Positions 1 through 8,571 of a DNA stretch of 64,000 nucleotides are shown piece after piece. The notes under the pieces are model-generated. The model made no database searches. It was not told where the DNA came from and saw nothing but the letters and a program-made list of their open reading frames with translations. The stretch's first letter is position 1; every line of letters begins with the position of its first letter. Made by a program: the position numbers and the translations under genes. Origin of the DNA: DATFDN01 sp963756495 (GTDB lineage Bacteria; Pseudomonadota; Alphaproteobacteria; Acetobacterales; Acetobacteraceae); NCBI GenBank assembly GCA_963756495.1, contig CAVWNS010000002.1, positions 806,001 to 870,000 of the forward strand. The letters run 5' to 3'.

Positions 1-1235
1 AAGGAAATCGTATGTGGCTTCCTGGTTCTGCGTGAAGCGGGATATCACGCAGTGCCAGCTTCCACCGTTGACGTTGCCGGCCTGGTTCAGTGGGTACTTG
101 CTCCACGTCCCCTTGATTGGATCATAGGCCTCGGACACGCCCGGGATTGGCGCCGCGCCGATCTTGCCCTGCACCGTAGATGTCTTGGGGTCTTGGGCGA
201 GCGTCGGCAGAGTCGCCCCATGTCGCCTCCATCACGACCTTCCCGGAAAGGAACAGGTTCCAGCCCTGGCCAAGCGTCCAACTGATCTCCTCGCGCGGGC
301 CGTTCGGCAGGAACTTGATATAATCCTCCAGCGCCCGGAGATGACCCGGCGAATTGATGAGCGGCTTCATCGTTTCCGGGTGGAAGTAGAAATATTTGTT
401 ATCCGGCGAGCAGATATAGGGCGCCGCCAGCGTCAGGAAATGAAAGAAGCCCTGCGCGTTCACCTTGGCATGCAACGCGAGACCCCAGTCGTTCGAGCCG
501 TCCCCGTTCCAGTCCCAACCGGTGAAGAAGTCGGCGACGTCGTGCATCTGCTGCATGGTCGTCGGCGGCGCCGGCAGATCGTAGCCGTGCTTCGCCTTGA
601 ATTTCGCCTGGTTGTCGGGATTGGCGAACACATCCTTGCGGTAATAGAGCGTCTGGGCGTCCGCATCGAACAGCACGCCGTACAGCTTGTCTCCCCAGGT
701 ATACAGCTTCCGCATCGCGGGTATGAAGTTGTCGGGATTCCAGTGAGGATAGCGACGATCGGCGAGAAACGGTTCGATCGGCAGGATGTACGGCGTTCCG
801 CTGGTAAAGAAGTCGCCATAGAACCAGGCTGCGGTCATGTAGGCGTCGTTGCGGTGCAGGCCGCTGGTGAGATCGGAGAAGATCTGGGTATAGAGGATGT
901 CGATCGGCACATCGGCGACGCTGATTCGCCCCCCGGTTTCCTCTTCCCAGTGCGGCACATGGTGTTTGAGGCCCTCACCAACCGAGCCTTTTTCCGCCAG
1001 GACATAGATGGTCTTGCCCCGGTACGGCTTGGTCCTGAGAAAGGCGACGCGCTCCGGGGTGATGGGCGATTCGTAGGGTGCTTCGGGCGCGGCTTCGAGC
1101 AATCCGGTCGTCCGCGGCTGCGCGGGCGTGCGGAGAGGACAAGGCCACCGCCGCCGCTGCACCTCCGGCCGTGCGAAGCAGGTCGCGGCGCCCGAGAACG
1201 CCAAACCGGAATACCGCAGCATCTTGGCCCGGCAT
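1..1235 (-). pseudogene. ABC sugar-type solute-binding protein (family 1), frameshifted, 3' end outside window
   Basis: Periplasmic binding protein for an ABC importer, probably of a carbohydrate-like solute. The start at 1235 has a GGAGGAG ribosome site and opens with a Tat-type leader (RRDLLRTAGG). Reading then shifts frame near 1100-1115 into the mature domain (KPYRGKTIYVLAEKG, then PIDILYTQIFSDL and DWNGDGSNDWGLALH), and shifts again near 205-225, after which GKIGAAPIPGVSEAYDPIKG and GNVNGGSWHCVISRF continue to the window edge. All three frames together give one continuous family-1 binding protein, so this is one gene with two single-base frameshifts, either real or from sequencing. No permease or ATPase for it lies in the window. 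The IS630 element sits about 125 bp upstream of its start. Confidence 0.75.
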
Positions 1236-1361
1236 TGTCGTCTCCTCCGCGATCCGTTCGTCGTTATGTTTGTGCGCAGCTTCAGCACCCGTCAGAACTT
1301 GTCAAGGAGCGTAGGCCCGCACAGGAGTCGCATCCGTGGCAAGCTGCGGGATGCACTCCTA

Positions 1362-2499
1362 GTGCTCTGACCCGTTCGGGCGATTCACAACGGTGTGCGA
1401 CCGTGCAATTCTGTCGGCATGGCACAGACGGTATGCGTGATCCTGAGTTCGTCGGATAGAGAGACGCTTGAGGCGATCCTCGCCGACCGCAATCGGCCGC
1501 AAAAGCATGTCGAGCGCGCGCGGGTCGTGCTTGCGGCAGCGGAGCGCGGCCCGGTGCAGCCGGTGGCGACGCGCCTGGGGGTCAGTCGTCCGATGGTCTG
1601 GCGCTGGCAGCGACGCTTCGCCGAGGAGGGCGCGGACGGGCTGCTGCGAGACAAGACGCGCAAGCCTGGCAAGCCGCCGATCTTGGCTGAGACGGTGGCG
1701 CGCGTCGTTGCGCTGACCTGCGCCGATCCGCCGCATGAGGCCACGCACTGGACCGGCCGGGCGATGGCTCGGGCCGTCGGCATCTCCCTGACATCGGTGC
1801 CGCGCATCTGGGCCGCGCACAAGCTCCAGCCGCACCGCATCCGCACGTTCAAGCGGTCGCGCGATCCCGACTTCGCCGCCAAGCTGACCGACATCGTCGG
1901 CCTCTATCTGGACCCGCCGACGCAAGCCGTCGTGCTGTCCATCGACGAAAAGAGCCAGATCCAGGCGCTCGATCGCACGCAGCCGGGCTTGCCGATCAAG
2001 CCGGGCCGATGCGGCACGATGACCCACGACTACAAGCGCCACGGCACGACCACGCTGTTCGCCGCACTCAACGTGCTCGACGGCTCCGCCATTGGCCGCT
2101 GCATGCAGCAGCACCGGCACGAGGAGTTCATCCGCTTCCTCAACGACGTCGAGCGCGCTGTTCCGGCCGGCAAGCTGATCGAGGCGGTGGTCGACAACTA
2201 CGCCACTCATAAGCATCCGAAGGTGAAGGCGTGGCTCGAACGGCATCCCCGCTGGACCTTCCACTTCACGCCCACGTCCGGATCGTGGTTGAACGCCGTC
2301 GAGAACTTCTTTTCCGTGCTGACGCGCAAGCGCATCCGTTGCGGCAGCTTCCATTCGATCGTCGATCTGCAAGCCGCCATCAAACGCTACCTTGCCGAGC
2401 ACAACGCCGAGCCGAAGCCGTTCGTCTGGACCGCCTCGGCCGCCTCAATCCTGGCCAAGCTCGACAGACTGCCTGCACGGTCCGTATAAGTCAGAGCAC
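1362..2499 (+). mobile_element. IS630-family insertion sequence, complete
   Basis: The element is 1138 bp with perfect 10-bp terminal inverted repeats (GTGCTCTGAC at 1362-1371, GTCAGAGCAC at 2490-2499) and a TA dinucleotide on both sides (1360-1361 and 2500-2501). TA duplication is the hallmark of the IS630/Tc1 superfamily. It carries one uninterrupted transposase gene, so it may still be active. It sits between the binding-protein gene and the alpha-hydroxyacid dehydrogenase gene and interrupts neither. Confidence 0.95.
1419..2489 (+). CDS. IS630-family transposase
   Basis: DDE transposase of about 356 residues that cuts and joins the ends of its own element at TA sites. The N-terminal part has helix-turn-helix DNA binding (ERGPVQPVATRLGVSRPMVWRWQRRF). 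The DDE catalytic domain shows the first aspartate in VVLSIDEKSQIQALDR, the second in VVDNYATHKHPKV and the glutamate in SGSWLNAVENFFSVL, all typical of IS630. An upstream in-frame ATG at 1395 exists, but the ATG at 1419 (MAQTVCVILSSSDRETL) matches where family proteins usually begin. No frameshift is present, unlike the other transposases in this window. Confidence 0.93.
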   Translation: MAQTVCVILSSSDRETLEAILADRNRPQKHVERARVVLAAAERGPVQPVATRLGVSRPMVWRWQRRFAEEGADGLLRDKTRKPGKPPILAETVARVVALTCADPPHEATHWTGRAMARAVGISLTSVPRIWAAHKLQPHRIRTFKRSRDPDFAAKLTDIVGLYLDPPTQAVVLSIDEKSQIQALDRTQPGLPIKPGRCGTMTHDYKRHGTTTLFAALNVLDGSAIGRCMQQHRHEEFIRFLNDVERAVPAGKLIEAVVDNYATHKHPKVKAWLERHPRWTFHFTPTSGSWLNAVENFFSVLTRKRIRCGSFHSIVDLQAAIKRYLAEHNAEPKPFVWTASAASILAKLDRLPARSV

Positions 2500-2536
2500 T
2501 AGCCTGGGCTGACAGGCACCGAGCCTGCGCCCCTGG

Positions 2537-3739
2537 TCAGACCGACGCCATCGCCATGTTGCGCAGCCGGTTGCTGCCTTCGCGGGCGCCGAAGAAGATG
2601 TCGGGCGTGATCTCGTCCACGCCGCGGCAGCCGGTATAAGCCATCGTGTTGTCCAGTTCCTTGCGCAGCATCGACAGGGCGTGCATCGCGCCGGCCTGGC
2701 CCGCGACGGCGGTGCCATAGAGCGTCGCCCGGCCGGTCAGCACCGCCTTCGCACCGAGCGCGAGCGCCTTGACGATGTCCGAGCCGCGACGCACGCCGGA
2801 ATCGAGGATCACCGTCGCCCGGTCGCCCACCGCCTCGGCGATCTCCGGCAGGACATCGATCGAGGCCACGGCGCTGTCCATGTTCCGCCCACCGTGGTTG
2901 GACACCACGATCCCGTCCACGCCATACTCGACGGCACGCACCGCATCGTCTGGGCGGTTGATGCCCTTGACCATCAGGATGCCCGGCCACTTGTCGCGGA
3001 AGATGCGGATATCGTCCCAGCACAGGCTGTCCTGGCGCATCACCTCCCGGTGGCTGGCATCGCTGGTCACGGGGCGGCGGTACGGGTCGGGATAGTTCTC
3101 GTTGCGCGGCATGCCGATCGTGGTGAAGTACTTCATCAGCACGCCGGCGGCCCAGCGCGGATGCAGCGCGATGTCCGTCACGAAGCGTGGCGTGGCGTGG
3201 AACGGCAGCAGGAAGCCATTGCGCGGGTTGTACTCCCGGTTGGGCGACACGATCGTATCGGTGGTGACGATCAGCGCCTCGAACCCAGCGCGATGCGCCC
3301 GCTCGATCAGCTGGTAGGACAGCTCGCGCTGCTTCCAGACATAGAGCTGGAACCACAGCCGCCCACCGGCCTCCTTGGCGATCTTCTCCATGGAAGTCAT
3401 CGCCCCGGTCGCCAGCGTGAACGGCACTTTCGCGACGGCGGCGGCCTTCGCCAGCTCCAGCTCCCCCTCGTGCCAGCACAGCCCAGCCGCGCCGGTCGGC
3501 GCGATGGCGAGCGGCATGGCGGAGGGCTTGCCGAACAGCGTCGTCGCCATGCTGCGCCCCGAGACATCCACCAGGGCGCGATGGCGCAGCTTGATTCTCT
3601 CGAAAGCGGCGCGGTTGTTGCGGAGCGCAACCTCGTCCTCGGTGCCGCGATCGACGAAGTCGAACACGCCGCGCGGCAACCGGCGCTTGGCTGCCAGGCG
3701 AAGGTCATGGACGTTGTAGCAGCGGGCGAGCGCGGCCAT
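2537..3739 (-). CDS. FMN-dependent alpha-hydroxyacid dehydrogenase/oxidase (lactate/mandelate type)
   Basis: TIM-barrel flavoenzyme of 400 residues that oxidises an L-2-hydroxy acid to the 2-oxo acid using FMN. It begins with the usual YNVHDLRLAAKRRLPRGVFDFVDRG opening and has the FMN and substrate stretches PLAIAPTGAAGL, WFQLYVWKQR and LIVTTDT. The catalytic base lies in SNHGGRNMD (His about 282), and LDSGVRRGSDIVKALALGA binds the FMN phosphate. Length matches the family. It is the last gene of a minus-strand run with the DOPA-dioxygenase-like protein and the thiolase. A broken lactate permease gene lies 8 kb away. Lactate, glycolate, mandelate or another hydroxyacid is possible; sequence alone does not settle it. 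Confidence 0.9.
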   Translation of the reverse strand: MAALARCYNVHDLRLAAKRRLPRGVFDFVDRGTEDEVALRNNRAAFERIKLRHRALVDVSGRSMATTLFGKPSAMPLAIAPTGAAGLCWHEGELELAKAAAVAKVPFTLATGAMTSMEKIAKEAGGRLWFQLYVWKQRELSYQLIERAHRAGFEALIVTTDTIVSPNREYNPRNGFLLPFHATPRFVTDIALHPRWAAGVLMKYFTTIGMPRNENYPDPYRRPVTSDASHREVMRQDSLCWDDIRIFRDKWPGILMVKGINRPDDAVRAVEYGVDGIVVSNHGGRNMDSAVASIDVLPEIAEAVGDRATVILDSGVRRGSDIVKALALGAKAVLTGRATLYGTAVAGQAGAMHALSMLRKELDNTMAYTGCRGVDEITPDIFFGAREGSNRLRNMAMASV

Positions 3740-3764
3740 TCCGGCGTTCCCTCCAGGTTTGTTG

Positions 3765-4130
3765 TCAGGGCTCCTCGCGTTCCGGCAGGATGTCGGCCGT
3801 GAGGGGCAGCTTATCTCCGAGCCAGAGCGCGTGTAGCAGGTGATCGTCGCGCGGCCGGTCGGTTTCAGGATGGACGAGCACCGTCAGCTCCTGCCGGTTG
3901 AGCGCCAGCCAGGGGACGATCGCGGGAAACACTTCCGGCGCGAAGGCGACCTGGTACATCGCGGTCGGATGCGGGCCGACCGGCACGTCGTGCCAGCGTC
4001 CCATTCGGACCGGAAAGCGTCGCTCGATCCAGCCGCGCACCTCTGCCGCCTGCTCCTTGGTGCGCGCAGGGTCGTAGTAGACGTGCGCGTGCCAGTCGCG
4101 GATCAAGCCGGTATCCTTCTCGTCAGCCAT
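3765..4130 (-). CDS. DOPA 4,5-dioxygenase family protein
   Basis: Small protein of 121 residues of the DOPA 4,5-dioxygenase family, which includes extradiol ring-cleaving enzymes for catechol-like compounds. The family pattern is plain: RDWHAHVYYDP near residue 13, FPVRMGRWHDVPVGPHP, then MYQVAFAPEVF and LTVLVHPETD, ending HALWLGDKLPL. The repeated histidines are the expected metal ligands. The start at 4130 gives the normal family length, and the coding sequence begins inside the end of the ligase scar in front of it (ATGGCTGA overlap). Many bacterial members are uncharacterised, so the substrate is not assigned. Confidence 0.85.
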   Translation of the reverse strand: MADEKDTGLIRDWHAHVYYDPARTKEQAAEVRGWIERRFPVRMGRWHDVPVGPHPTAMYQVAFAPEVFPAIVPWLALNRQELTVLVHPETDRPRDDHLLHALWLGDKLPLTADILPEREEP

Positions 4131-4346
4131 CGTCTTCCTCCAGTATGCGCCTGACCTCCCGCTTGGTGACCATGCCGTAGCCGGATTTGGGCAGTTCGGG
4201 CCAGGTGACGAATCGTGCCGGCCATTTGTAGCGGCGAGGTGGAACTCGACGATATACGCCGCCGCGCCGGAGGACCGGGCACCGCCGGGCGACCAGGTAA
4301 TCGCCGGGCGGTCTCCAGCAGCAAGGTGGCCAGGTTGGCGGTCGGG
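4123..4346 (-). pseudogene. Acyl-CoA ligase (AMP-binding) scar: N-terminal and C-terminal ends joined
   Basis: About 224 bp remain of a gene normally near 1.5 kb. The 5' part reads like the first residues of an AMP-forming acyl-CoA ligase (ANLATLLLETARRLPGRPAIT). The 3' part reads like the extreme C terminus (HLARYKWPARFV, then PKSGYGMVTKREVRRIL) and stops at 4123-4125. The whole adenylation core is missing, and the two ends are in different frames. It begins immediately after the thiolase stop and runs into the start of the next gene, so the original operon carried thiolase, ligase and the DOPA-dioxygenase-like gene. Confidence 0.75.
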
Positions 4347-4347
4347 A

Positions 4348-5520
4348 TCAGCGTGCCGCCTCCAGGATCGAGACGTAGTTCGCGACCGCCGCGCCGCCCA
4401 TGTTGAACACCCCGCCGATGTCGGTCTTGGCGAGCTGCATTCCCTCCGGCGCCTGCCCGATGAGCTGCATCGCGACCAGCGCGTGCATCGAGACGCCGGT
4501 GGCGCCGATGGGGTGGCCCTTGGCCTTGAGGCCGCCAGACGGGTTGATCGGCAGGCGGCCGTCCTTCTGGGTCCAGCCCTCCAGCACCGCGCGCGCACCC
4601 TGCCCGGGCGGCGTGAGGCCCATCGCCTCGTACTCCAGCAGCTCCGCGATGGTGAAGCAGTCGTGGCTTTCGACGAACGAGAGGTTGGCGAGCGTGAGGC
4701 CGGCCGCGTCGAGGGCATCGTGCCAGGCGCGGGCGGCACCCTCGAAGCCGGTGATGTCGCGCCTGGAGATCGGCAGGAAGTCGTTCACCTGCACTGCGGC
4801 GCGGAAACGCACGGCCTTGCCCATCGCGCGCCCCGTCTCCTCGTCGGTCAGCACCAGCGCGGCGGCACCATCCGAGACGAGCGAGCAATCGGTGCGCTTG
4901 AGCGGCGGGGCGACATATGGGTTCTTCTCGCTGACCGCGCGGCAGAACTCGTAGCCAAGATCGCGGCGCATCTGCGCGTACGGGTTGGCGACGCCGTTCT
5001 TGTGGTTCTTGGCGGCGATCGCGGCGAGCGCGTCGGACTGATCGCCGTAGCGCTGGAAATACCGCTCGGCGATGCGCCCGAACACCCCCGCAAAGCCCGC
5101 CGGGATGTCGGATTCCTCCTTCTGGTAGCTGGCCTTCAGCAAATTCTCCCCGACCTCCTTGCCCGGCGTCGACGTCATCTTCTCGACGCCCACCACCAGA
5201 GCGAACCGTCCGCGCCCGGCTGCCAGGAAGTCGCGCGCGCCATGCACGGCGGCGGAGCCCGAGGCGCAGGCATTCTCGAACCGGGTGGCCGGCTTGAAGC
5301 GCAGGTCCGGCAGGTGCTGGAGAACCAGCGAGGCGGGAAAGTCCTGCGCCGAGAAGCCATTGTTGAACAGGCTGACGAAGCTGGCGTCGATCTCGGCGGG
5401 CGCGATCCCCGCGTCCTCGATCGCCGCCCCCGCCACGCGCCCGATCAGGCTTTCGACATCGGGATCGTCGAGCTTGCCGAACGGCGAATGCGCCCAGCCG
5501 ACAATGCAGGCCTCGGTCAT
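4348..5520 (-). CDS. Thiolase (acetyl-CoA acetyltransferase / SCP-x-like), catalytically complete
   Basis: Thiolase of 390 residues that cleaves a 3-oxoacyl-CoA or condenses two acyl-CoAs. All catalytic elements are present: nucleophilic Cys about 85 in FENACASGSAAVHGA, VESHDCFTIAELLEYEAMGL in the middle, and the final GLKAKGHPIGATGVSMHAL histidine loop followed by GGVFNMGGAAVANYVSILE. It starts at the ATG at 5520 (MTEACIVGWAHSPFGKLDD), the normal family start. It contrasts with three thiolase-like proteins further right that lack these residues. It is the first gene of a minus-strand operon with a deleted ligase, a DOPA-dioxygenase-like protein and an alpha-hydroxyacid dehydrogenase. Confidence 0.93.
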   Translation of the reverse strand: MTEACIVGWAHSPFGKLDDPDVESLIGRVAGAAIEDAGIAPAEIDASFVSLFNNGFSAQDFPASLVLQHLPDLRFKPATRFENACASGSAAVHGARDFLAAGRGRFALVVGVEKMTSTPGKEVGENLLKASYQKEESDIPAGFAGVFGRIAERYFQRYGDQSDALAAIAAKNHKNGVANPYAQMRRDLGYEFCRAVSEKNPYVAPPLKRTDCSLVSDGAAALVLTDEETGRAMGKAVRFRAAVQVNDFLPISRRDITGFEGAARAWHDALDAAGLTLANLSFVESHDCFTIAELLEYEAMGLTPPGQGARAVLEGWTQKDGRLPINPSGGLKAKGHPIGATGVSMHALVAMQLIGQAPEGMQLAKTDIGGVFNMGGAAVANYVSILEAAR

Positions 5521-5685
5521 TGGAACTCTCCTTGAACGACGCTGCGCCGAGTCTAGCGCCGGGTTGAGCGGCAGGCCATGGGTTCGCTCAGGATTATCGG
5601 CATGCCGGGCCCGCGCTAGGATGCAAGCGAGGGCATGGCCTGCGTCACGCGACCCGCCAGGGTCCGTGTTCGGGAGGAGACAGAA

Positions 5686-6777
5686 ATGAACACACGTCGG
5701 CACTTCCTCAAGGCCGCTGCGGCAGCGAGCGGGATCGTCTTCTGCGGCTGTGGGCTGCAAGGGGCGGCCCATGCGCAGCAAGCCGGCGGGCAGCGCCTGT
5801 CCGTCACCGTCAACGGCAAGCGCGTGAAGACGATCGACGTCCACGCGCATTGCCTCTTCCATGAAGCAGCCGCCCTGCTGGGCAACGAGGCCGCCACGCT
5901 GACGCCGCCCATCAAGGGCGCCCCGGACGCGTACATCGTGGTCGAGGAACGCCTCAAGAGCATGGACGCCCAGGCGATCGATATGGAGGTGCTGTCGATC
6001 AATCCCTTCTGGTATGGCAAGGACCGCGACCTCGCGGCCAAGATCGTCAGCATCCAGAACGACAAGCTTGCGGCGTTTTGCGCCGCGCACCCGGATCGCT
6101 TCGCGGCCTTCGGCTCCCTCACGTTGCAGGACCCGCAGCTCGCGGTCCAGGAGCTTGAGACGGCCATGAAGCAGCAAGGCCTGCGCGGCGCGGCGATCGG
6201 CGGCACCGTGGCGGACGCTCCGTTCTCGGACCCGAAGTTCCATCCGGTCTGGGCGAAGGCGGAAGAGCTCGGAGCCGTGCTGTTCATCCATCCGCAGGGC
6301 CTGCCGGAGGTGGCGCCGCTTCTCAAAGGCAATGGCTGGCTGCCGAACCTGGTCGGCTATCCGTTGGAAACCACGATTGCCCTGCAGCACCTGATCTTTC
6401 AGGGCACGCTGGACCGCTTTCCCAGCCTGAAGATCATCGGGGCGCACGGCGGCGGCTATCTCCCATCCTATGCGGGGCGCGACGACCATACCTGCTTCGT
6501 CGGCGACACATTCTGCGATCCGAACATCAAGCTGAAGAAGCAGCCGACCGAATACCTGAACCAGCTCTATTTCAACTCGCTCGTCTTCGCTCCCGAGGCC
6601 CTGCGCCACTTGGCGGCACAGGTCGGCGCCAGCCAGATCATGCTGGGGAGCGACAATCCATACCCGTGGGAGCTGCATCCGGTGGACCCCGTCATGGCGA
6701 CGACTACTTTCAGCGACGACGAAAAGACGGCGATCCTGGGCGGCAATGCCGCGCGTCTGCTCGGGTTGAAGGCGTAA
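5686..6777 (+). CDS. Exported amidohydrolase, ACMSD family (aminocarboxymuconate-semialdehyde decarboxylase-like)
   Basis: Amidohydrolase of 363 residues of the ACMSD family, metal-dependent TIM-barrel decarboxylases/hydrolases. The ATG at 5686 follows a GGAGGAG site and gives a twin-arginine leader (MNTRRHFLKAAAAASG) with a VFCGCG stretch that may be a lipobox, so the protein is probably exported and perhaps lipid-anchored. The mature part has the metal motif TIDVHAHCLF (about residue 49), FIHPQGLPEV, IGAHGGGYLPSYAGR and LGSDNPYPWE, the usual histidine and aspartate ligands. An exported member of this normally cytoplasmic family is somewhat unusual. It is transcribed away from the thiolase operon. 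Substrate unknown. Confidence 0.88.
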   Translation: MNTRRHFLKAAAAASGIVFCGCGLQGAAHAQQAGGQRLSVTVNGKRVKTIDVHAHCLFHEAAALLGNEAATLTPPIKGAPDAYIVVEERLKSMDAQAIDMEVLSINPFWYGKDRDLAAKIVSIQNDKLAAFCAAHPDRFAAFGSLTLQDPQLAVQELETAMKQQGLRGAAIGGTVADAPFSDPKFHPVWAKAEELGAVLFIHPQGLPEVAPLLKGNGWLPNLVGYPLETTIALQHLIFQGTLDRFPSLKIIGAHGGGYLPSYAGRDDHTCFVGDTFCDPNIKLKKQPTEYLNQLYFNSLVFAPEALRHLAAQVGASQIMLGSDNPYPWELHPVDPVMATTTFSDDEKTAILGGNAARLLGLKA

Positions 6778-6790
6778 GGGCGAGGACCCG

Positions 6791-7552
6791 TCAACTCTCG
6801 AAGGGGGTGCGCGGATAGCCCACCCCCATCAGGCACAGCCCCGCGGCCGGCGCGGTCGGTCCCGCCGCGGCGCGGTCGCGGGCGGCGAGGACGACGGCGA
6901 CGCGCTCGGGAGACCAGGTGCCGTCGCCGACCAGCTTCAGGGTGCCGACCATGTTGCGCACCTGGTGGTGCAGGAAGCTGCGCGCCTCGGCTGCGACCTC
7001 GATCGCATCGCCGTGCCGGGTCACATCCAGCCGGTCGAGCGTGCGCAACGGGCTATTGGCCTGACAGGCGGCGGCGCGGAAGCTGGTGAAGTCGTGCCGG
7101 CCGAGCAGCATCTGCGCGGCACGGCGCATCGCGGCGTCATCCAGCGGCAAGGGGATGTGCCAGACCCGCCCGGCATCGAGCGCGGGGCGGGCGCGGCGGT
7201 TCAGGATCACGTACCTGTAGCGGCGACTGGTTGCGGAGAATCGCGCGCTCCAGCCCTCCGGCGCGGGCGCGGCGCGCAGCACCACAACCGGGTGCGGTTT
7301 CATGTGGAAGTTCAGCGCCTCGCGCAGCCGGTCGGGGCCCAGATCCGCCTGCAACGTCAGTTCAGCGACTTGGCCAGCGGCGTGGACTCCGGCGTCGGTG
7401 CGGCCGGCGACGACCGTGCCGACCGGCGCCCCATGGCTGAGCCGGGCGGCGGCGGCCCCCAGCACCGCCTGCACCGACAGGCCGTTCACCTGGCGCTGCC
7501 AGCCGACGAAAGAGGTTCCGTCGTACTCGATCAGCAGCGCCCAGCGTCTCAT
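6791..7552 (-). CDS. truA: tRNA pseudouridine(38-40) synthase TruA
   Basis: Converts uridines 38, 39 and 40 in the tRNA anticodon arm to pseudouridine. The 253-residue protein opens RRWALLIEYDGTSFVGWQRQ and has the catalytic aspartate in AGRTDAGVHAAGQ (Asp about 53), followed by FSATSRRYRYVI and the C-terminal FLHHQVRNMVGTL motif. The ATG at 7552 was chosen over one 11 codons upstream because family members begin at this point. It lies 54 bp downstream of the TfdA/TauD dioxygenase on the same strand and could be co-transcribed with it. Confidence 0.97.
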   Translation of the reverse strand: MRRWALLIEYDGTSFVGWQRQVNGLSVQAVLGAAAARLSHGAPVGTVVAGRTDAGVHAAGQVAELTLQADLGPDRLREALNFHMKPHPVVVLRAAPAPEGWSARFSATSRRYRYVILNRRARPALDAGRVWHIPLPLDDAAMRRAAQMLLGRHDFTSFRAAACQANSPLRTLDRLDVTRHGDAIEVAAEARSFLHHQVRNMVGTLKLVGDGTWSPERVAVVLAARDRAAAGPTAPAAGLCLMGVGYPRTPFES

Positions 7553-7606
7553 CCGTTCCCCTTGCCGTCCGCGCACGGACGGCAAGGTCGTGCGCGGGCG
7601 ATCGGA

Positions 7607-8491
7607 TTACGCCGCGATCTGCTCGGCGGTCGGCGCGTCGCCGGCGACGGTGGTGCGGCGCATGTCGCGCGGCTCAGTCTCGTTGAAGCGACGGACGCGG
7701 TGCATTGTCTGCCTGTTGTCCCACATCACGATGTCCCACTGGCGCCACTGGTGGGAATAGACGAAGCGCGGCTGGGTCGCGTGCTCGCTCAGGTCGCGGA
7801 TAAGCGACAGCGATTCCGGGCGCAGCCAGCCGCCGATGGTGCCGATATGGGAGCTGAGATAGAGCGACTTCCGGCCGGTCACCGGATGCGTCCGCACCAG
7901 GCGCTGACGGACCGGGCGGAAGGCGGCGCGCTCCTCCTCGGTCAGCTCGGTGAAGCCGAGCGTGCCGCGCGAATAGATCAGCGAGTGCTCGCAGACCAGA
8001 TCCTCGATCTCGGCCTTGGTGCGGTCGTCCAGCGCGTCGTAGGCGGCGCGCATGTCGGCGAACTCGGTGTTGCCGCCGCTCGAGGAGGGCAGCCGGCAGG
8101 ACAGGATCGAGTATTTCGCCGGAATGGCGCGGAACGAGCTGTCGGAGTGCCAGAGTTGGTTGGCCAGGTTGAACAGCCGGCGGCGGTCGTCGTGCGCCAG
8201 CGGCCGGTTGTCCTGGCCGAGATTGGACACATCGTTCATGCCCGGCGGCAGGCGCTGCTGGTCGGGGCGGGTGATGTTGCCGCCGCGCGCCGCCTCGATG
8301 GCGCCGAAGTTGCGGGTGAACGCCATTTGCTGGTCGTTGTCGATACGCTGATCGTGGAAGACGAGCACGCCGTACTGGTCCATGCCGGCTTCCACCGCCG
8401 CCACGTCCGCCGCCGAAAGCGGCTGGGTCAGATCCACCCCGGACACCTCGCCCACGAATCCCGGGGTGAGCGCGCGGATGCTGACGGTCAT
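7607..8491 (-). CDS. TfdA/TauD family Fe(II)/2-oxoglutarate dioxygenase
   Basis: Non-haem iron dioxygenase of 294 residues related to TfdA (2,4-D) and TauD (taurine). It couples 2-oxoglutarate decarboxylation to hydroxylation and cleavage of a substrate side chain. The facial triad is visible: LWHSDSSF gives His about 115 and Asp about 117, and NRQTMHRVRRF gives His about 264. The 2-oxoglutarate-binding arginine is in RRTTVAGDAP, and the VRTHPVTGRKSLYLS signature is typical of TfdA-like enzymes. The ATG at 8491 has a GGAGGTGCC ribosome site. An IS66 remnant ends 80 bp upstream and may have replaced its original promoter. A paralogue lies at 38383-39264. Confidence 0.93.
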   Translation of the reverse strand: MTVSIRALTPGFVGEVSGVDLTQPLSAADVAAVEAGMDQYGVLVFHDQRIDNDQQMAFTRNFGAIEAARGGNITRPDQQRLPPGMNDVSNLGQDNRPLAHDDRRRLFNLANQLWHSDSSFRAIPAKYSILSCRLPSSSGGNTEFADMRAAYDALDDRTKAEIEDLVCEHSLIYSRGTLGFTELTEEERAAFRPVRQRLVRTHPVTGRKSLYLSSHIGTIGGWLRPESLSLIRDLSEHATQPRFVYSHQWRQWDIVMWDNRQTMHRVRRFNETEPRDMRRTTVAGDAPTAEQIAA

Positions 8492-8571
8492 TGGCACCTC
8501 CTGTCGCTTGCTGAGTCGGATTATAGGGGCCCCGGCGACACGGGCAATCGGACGGCGAAAGGTCAAAATTG

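Noticed and set aside
4348..6678. Apparent 776-residue minus-strand reading frame spanning the thiolase and the ACMSD region
   Set aside because: Only the part from 5520 downward resembles a protein (thiolase). The upstream extension is the mirror of the ACMSD gene, whose codon use and family motifs are clear on the plus strand.
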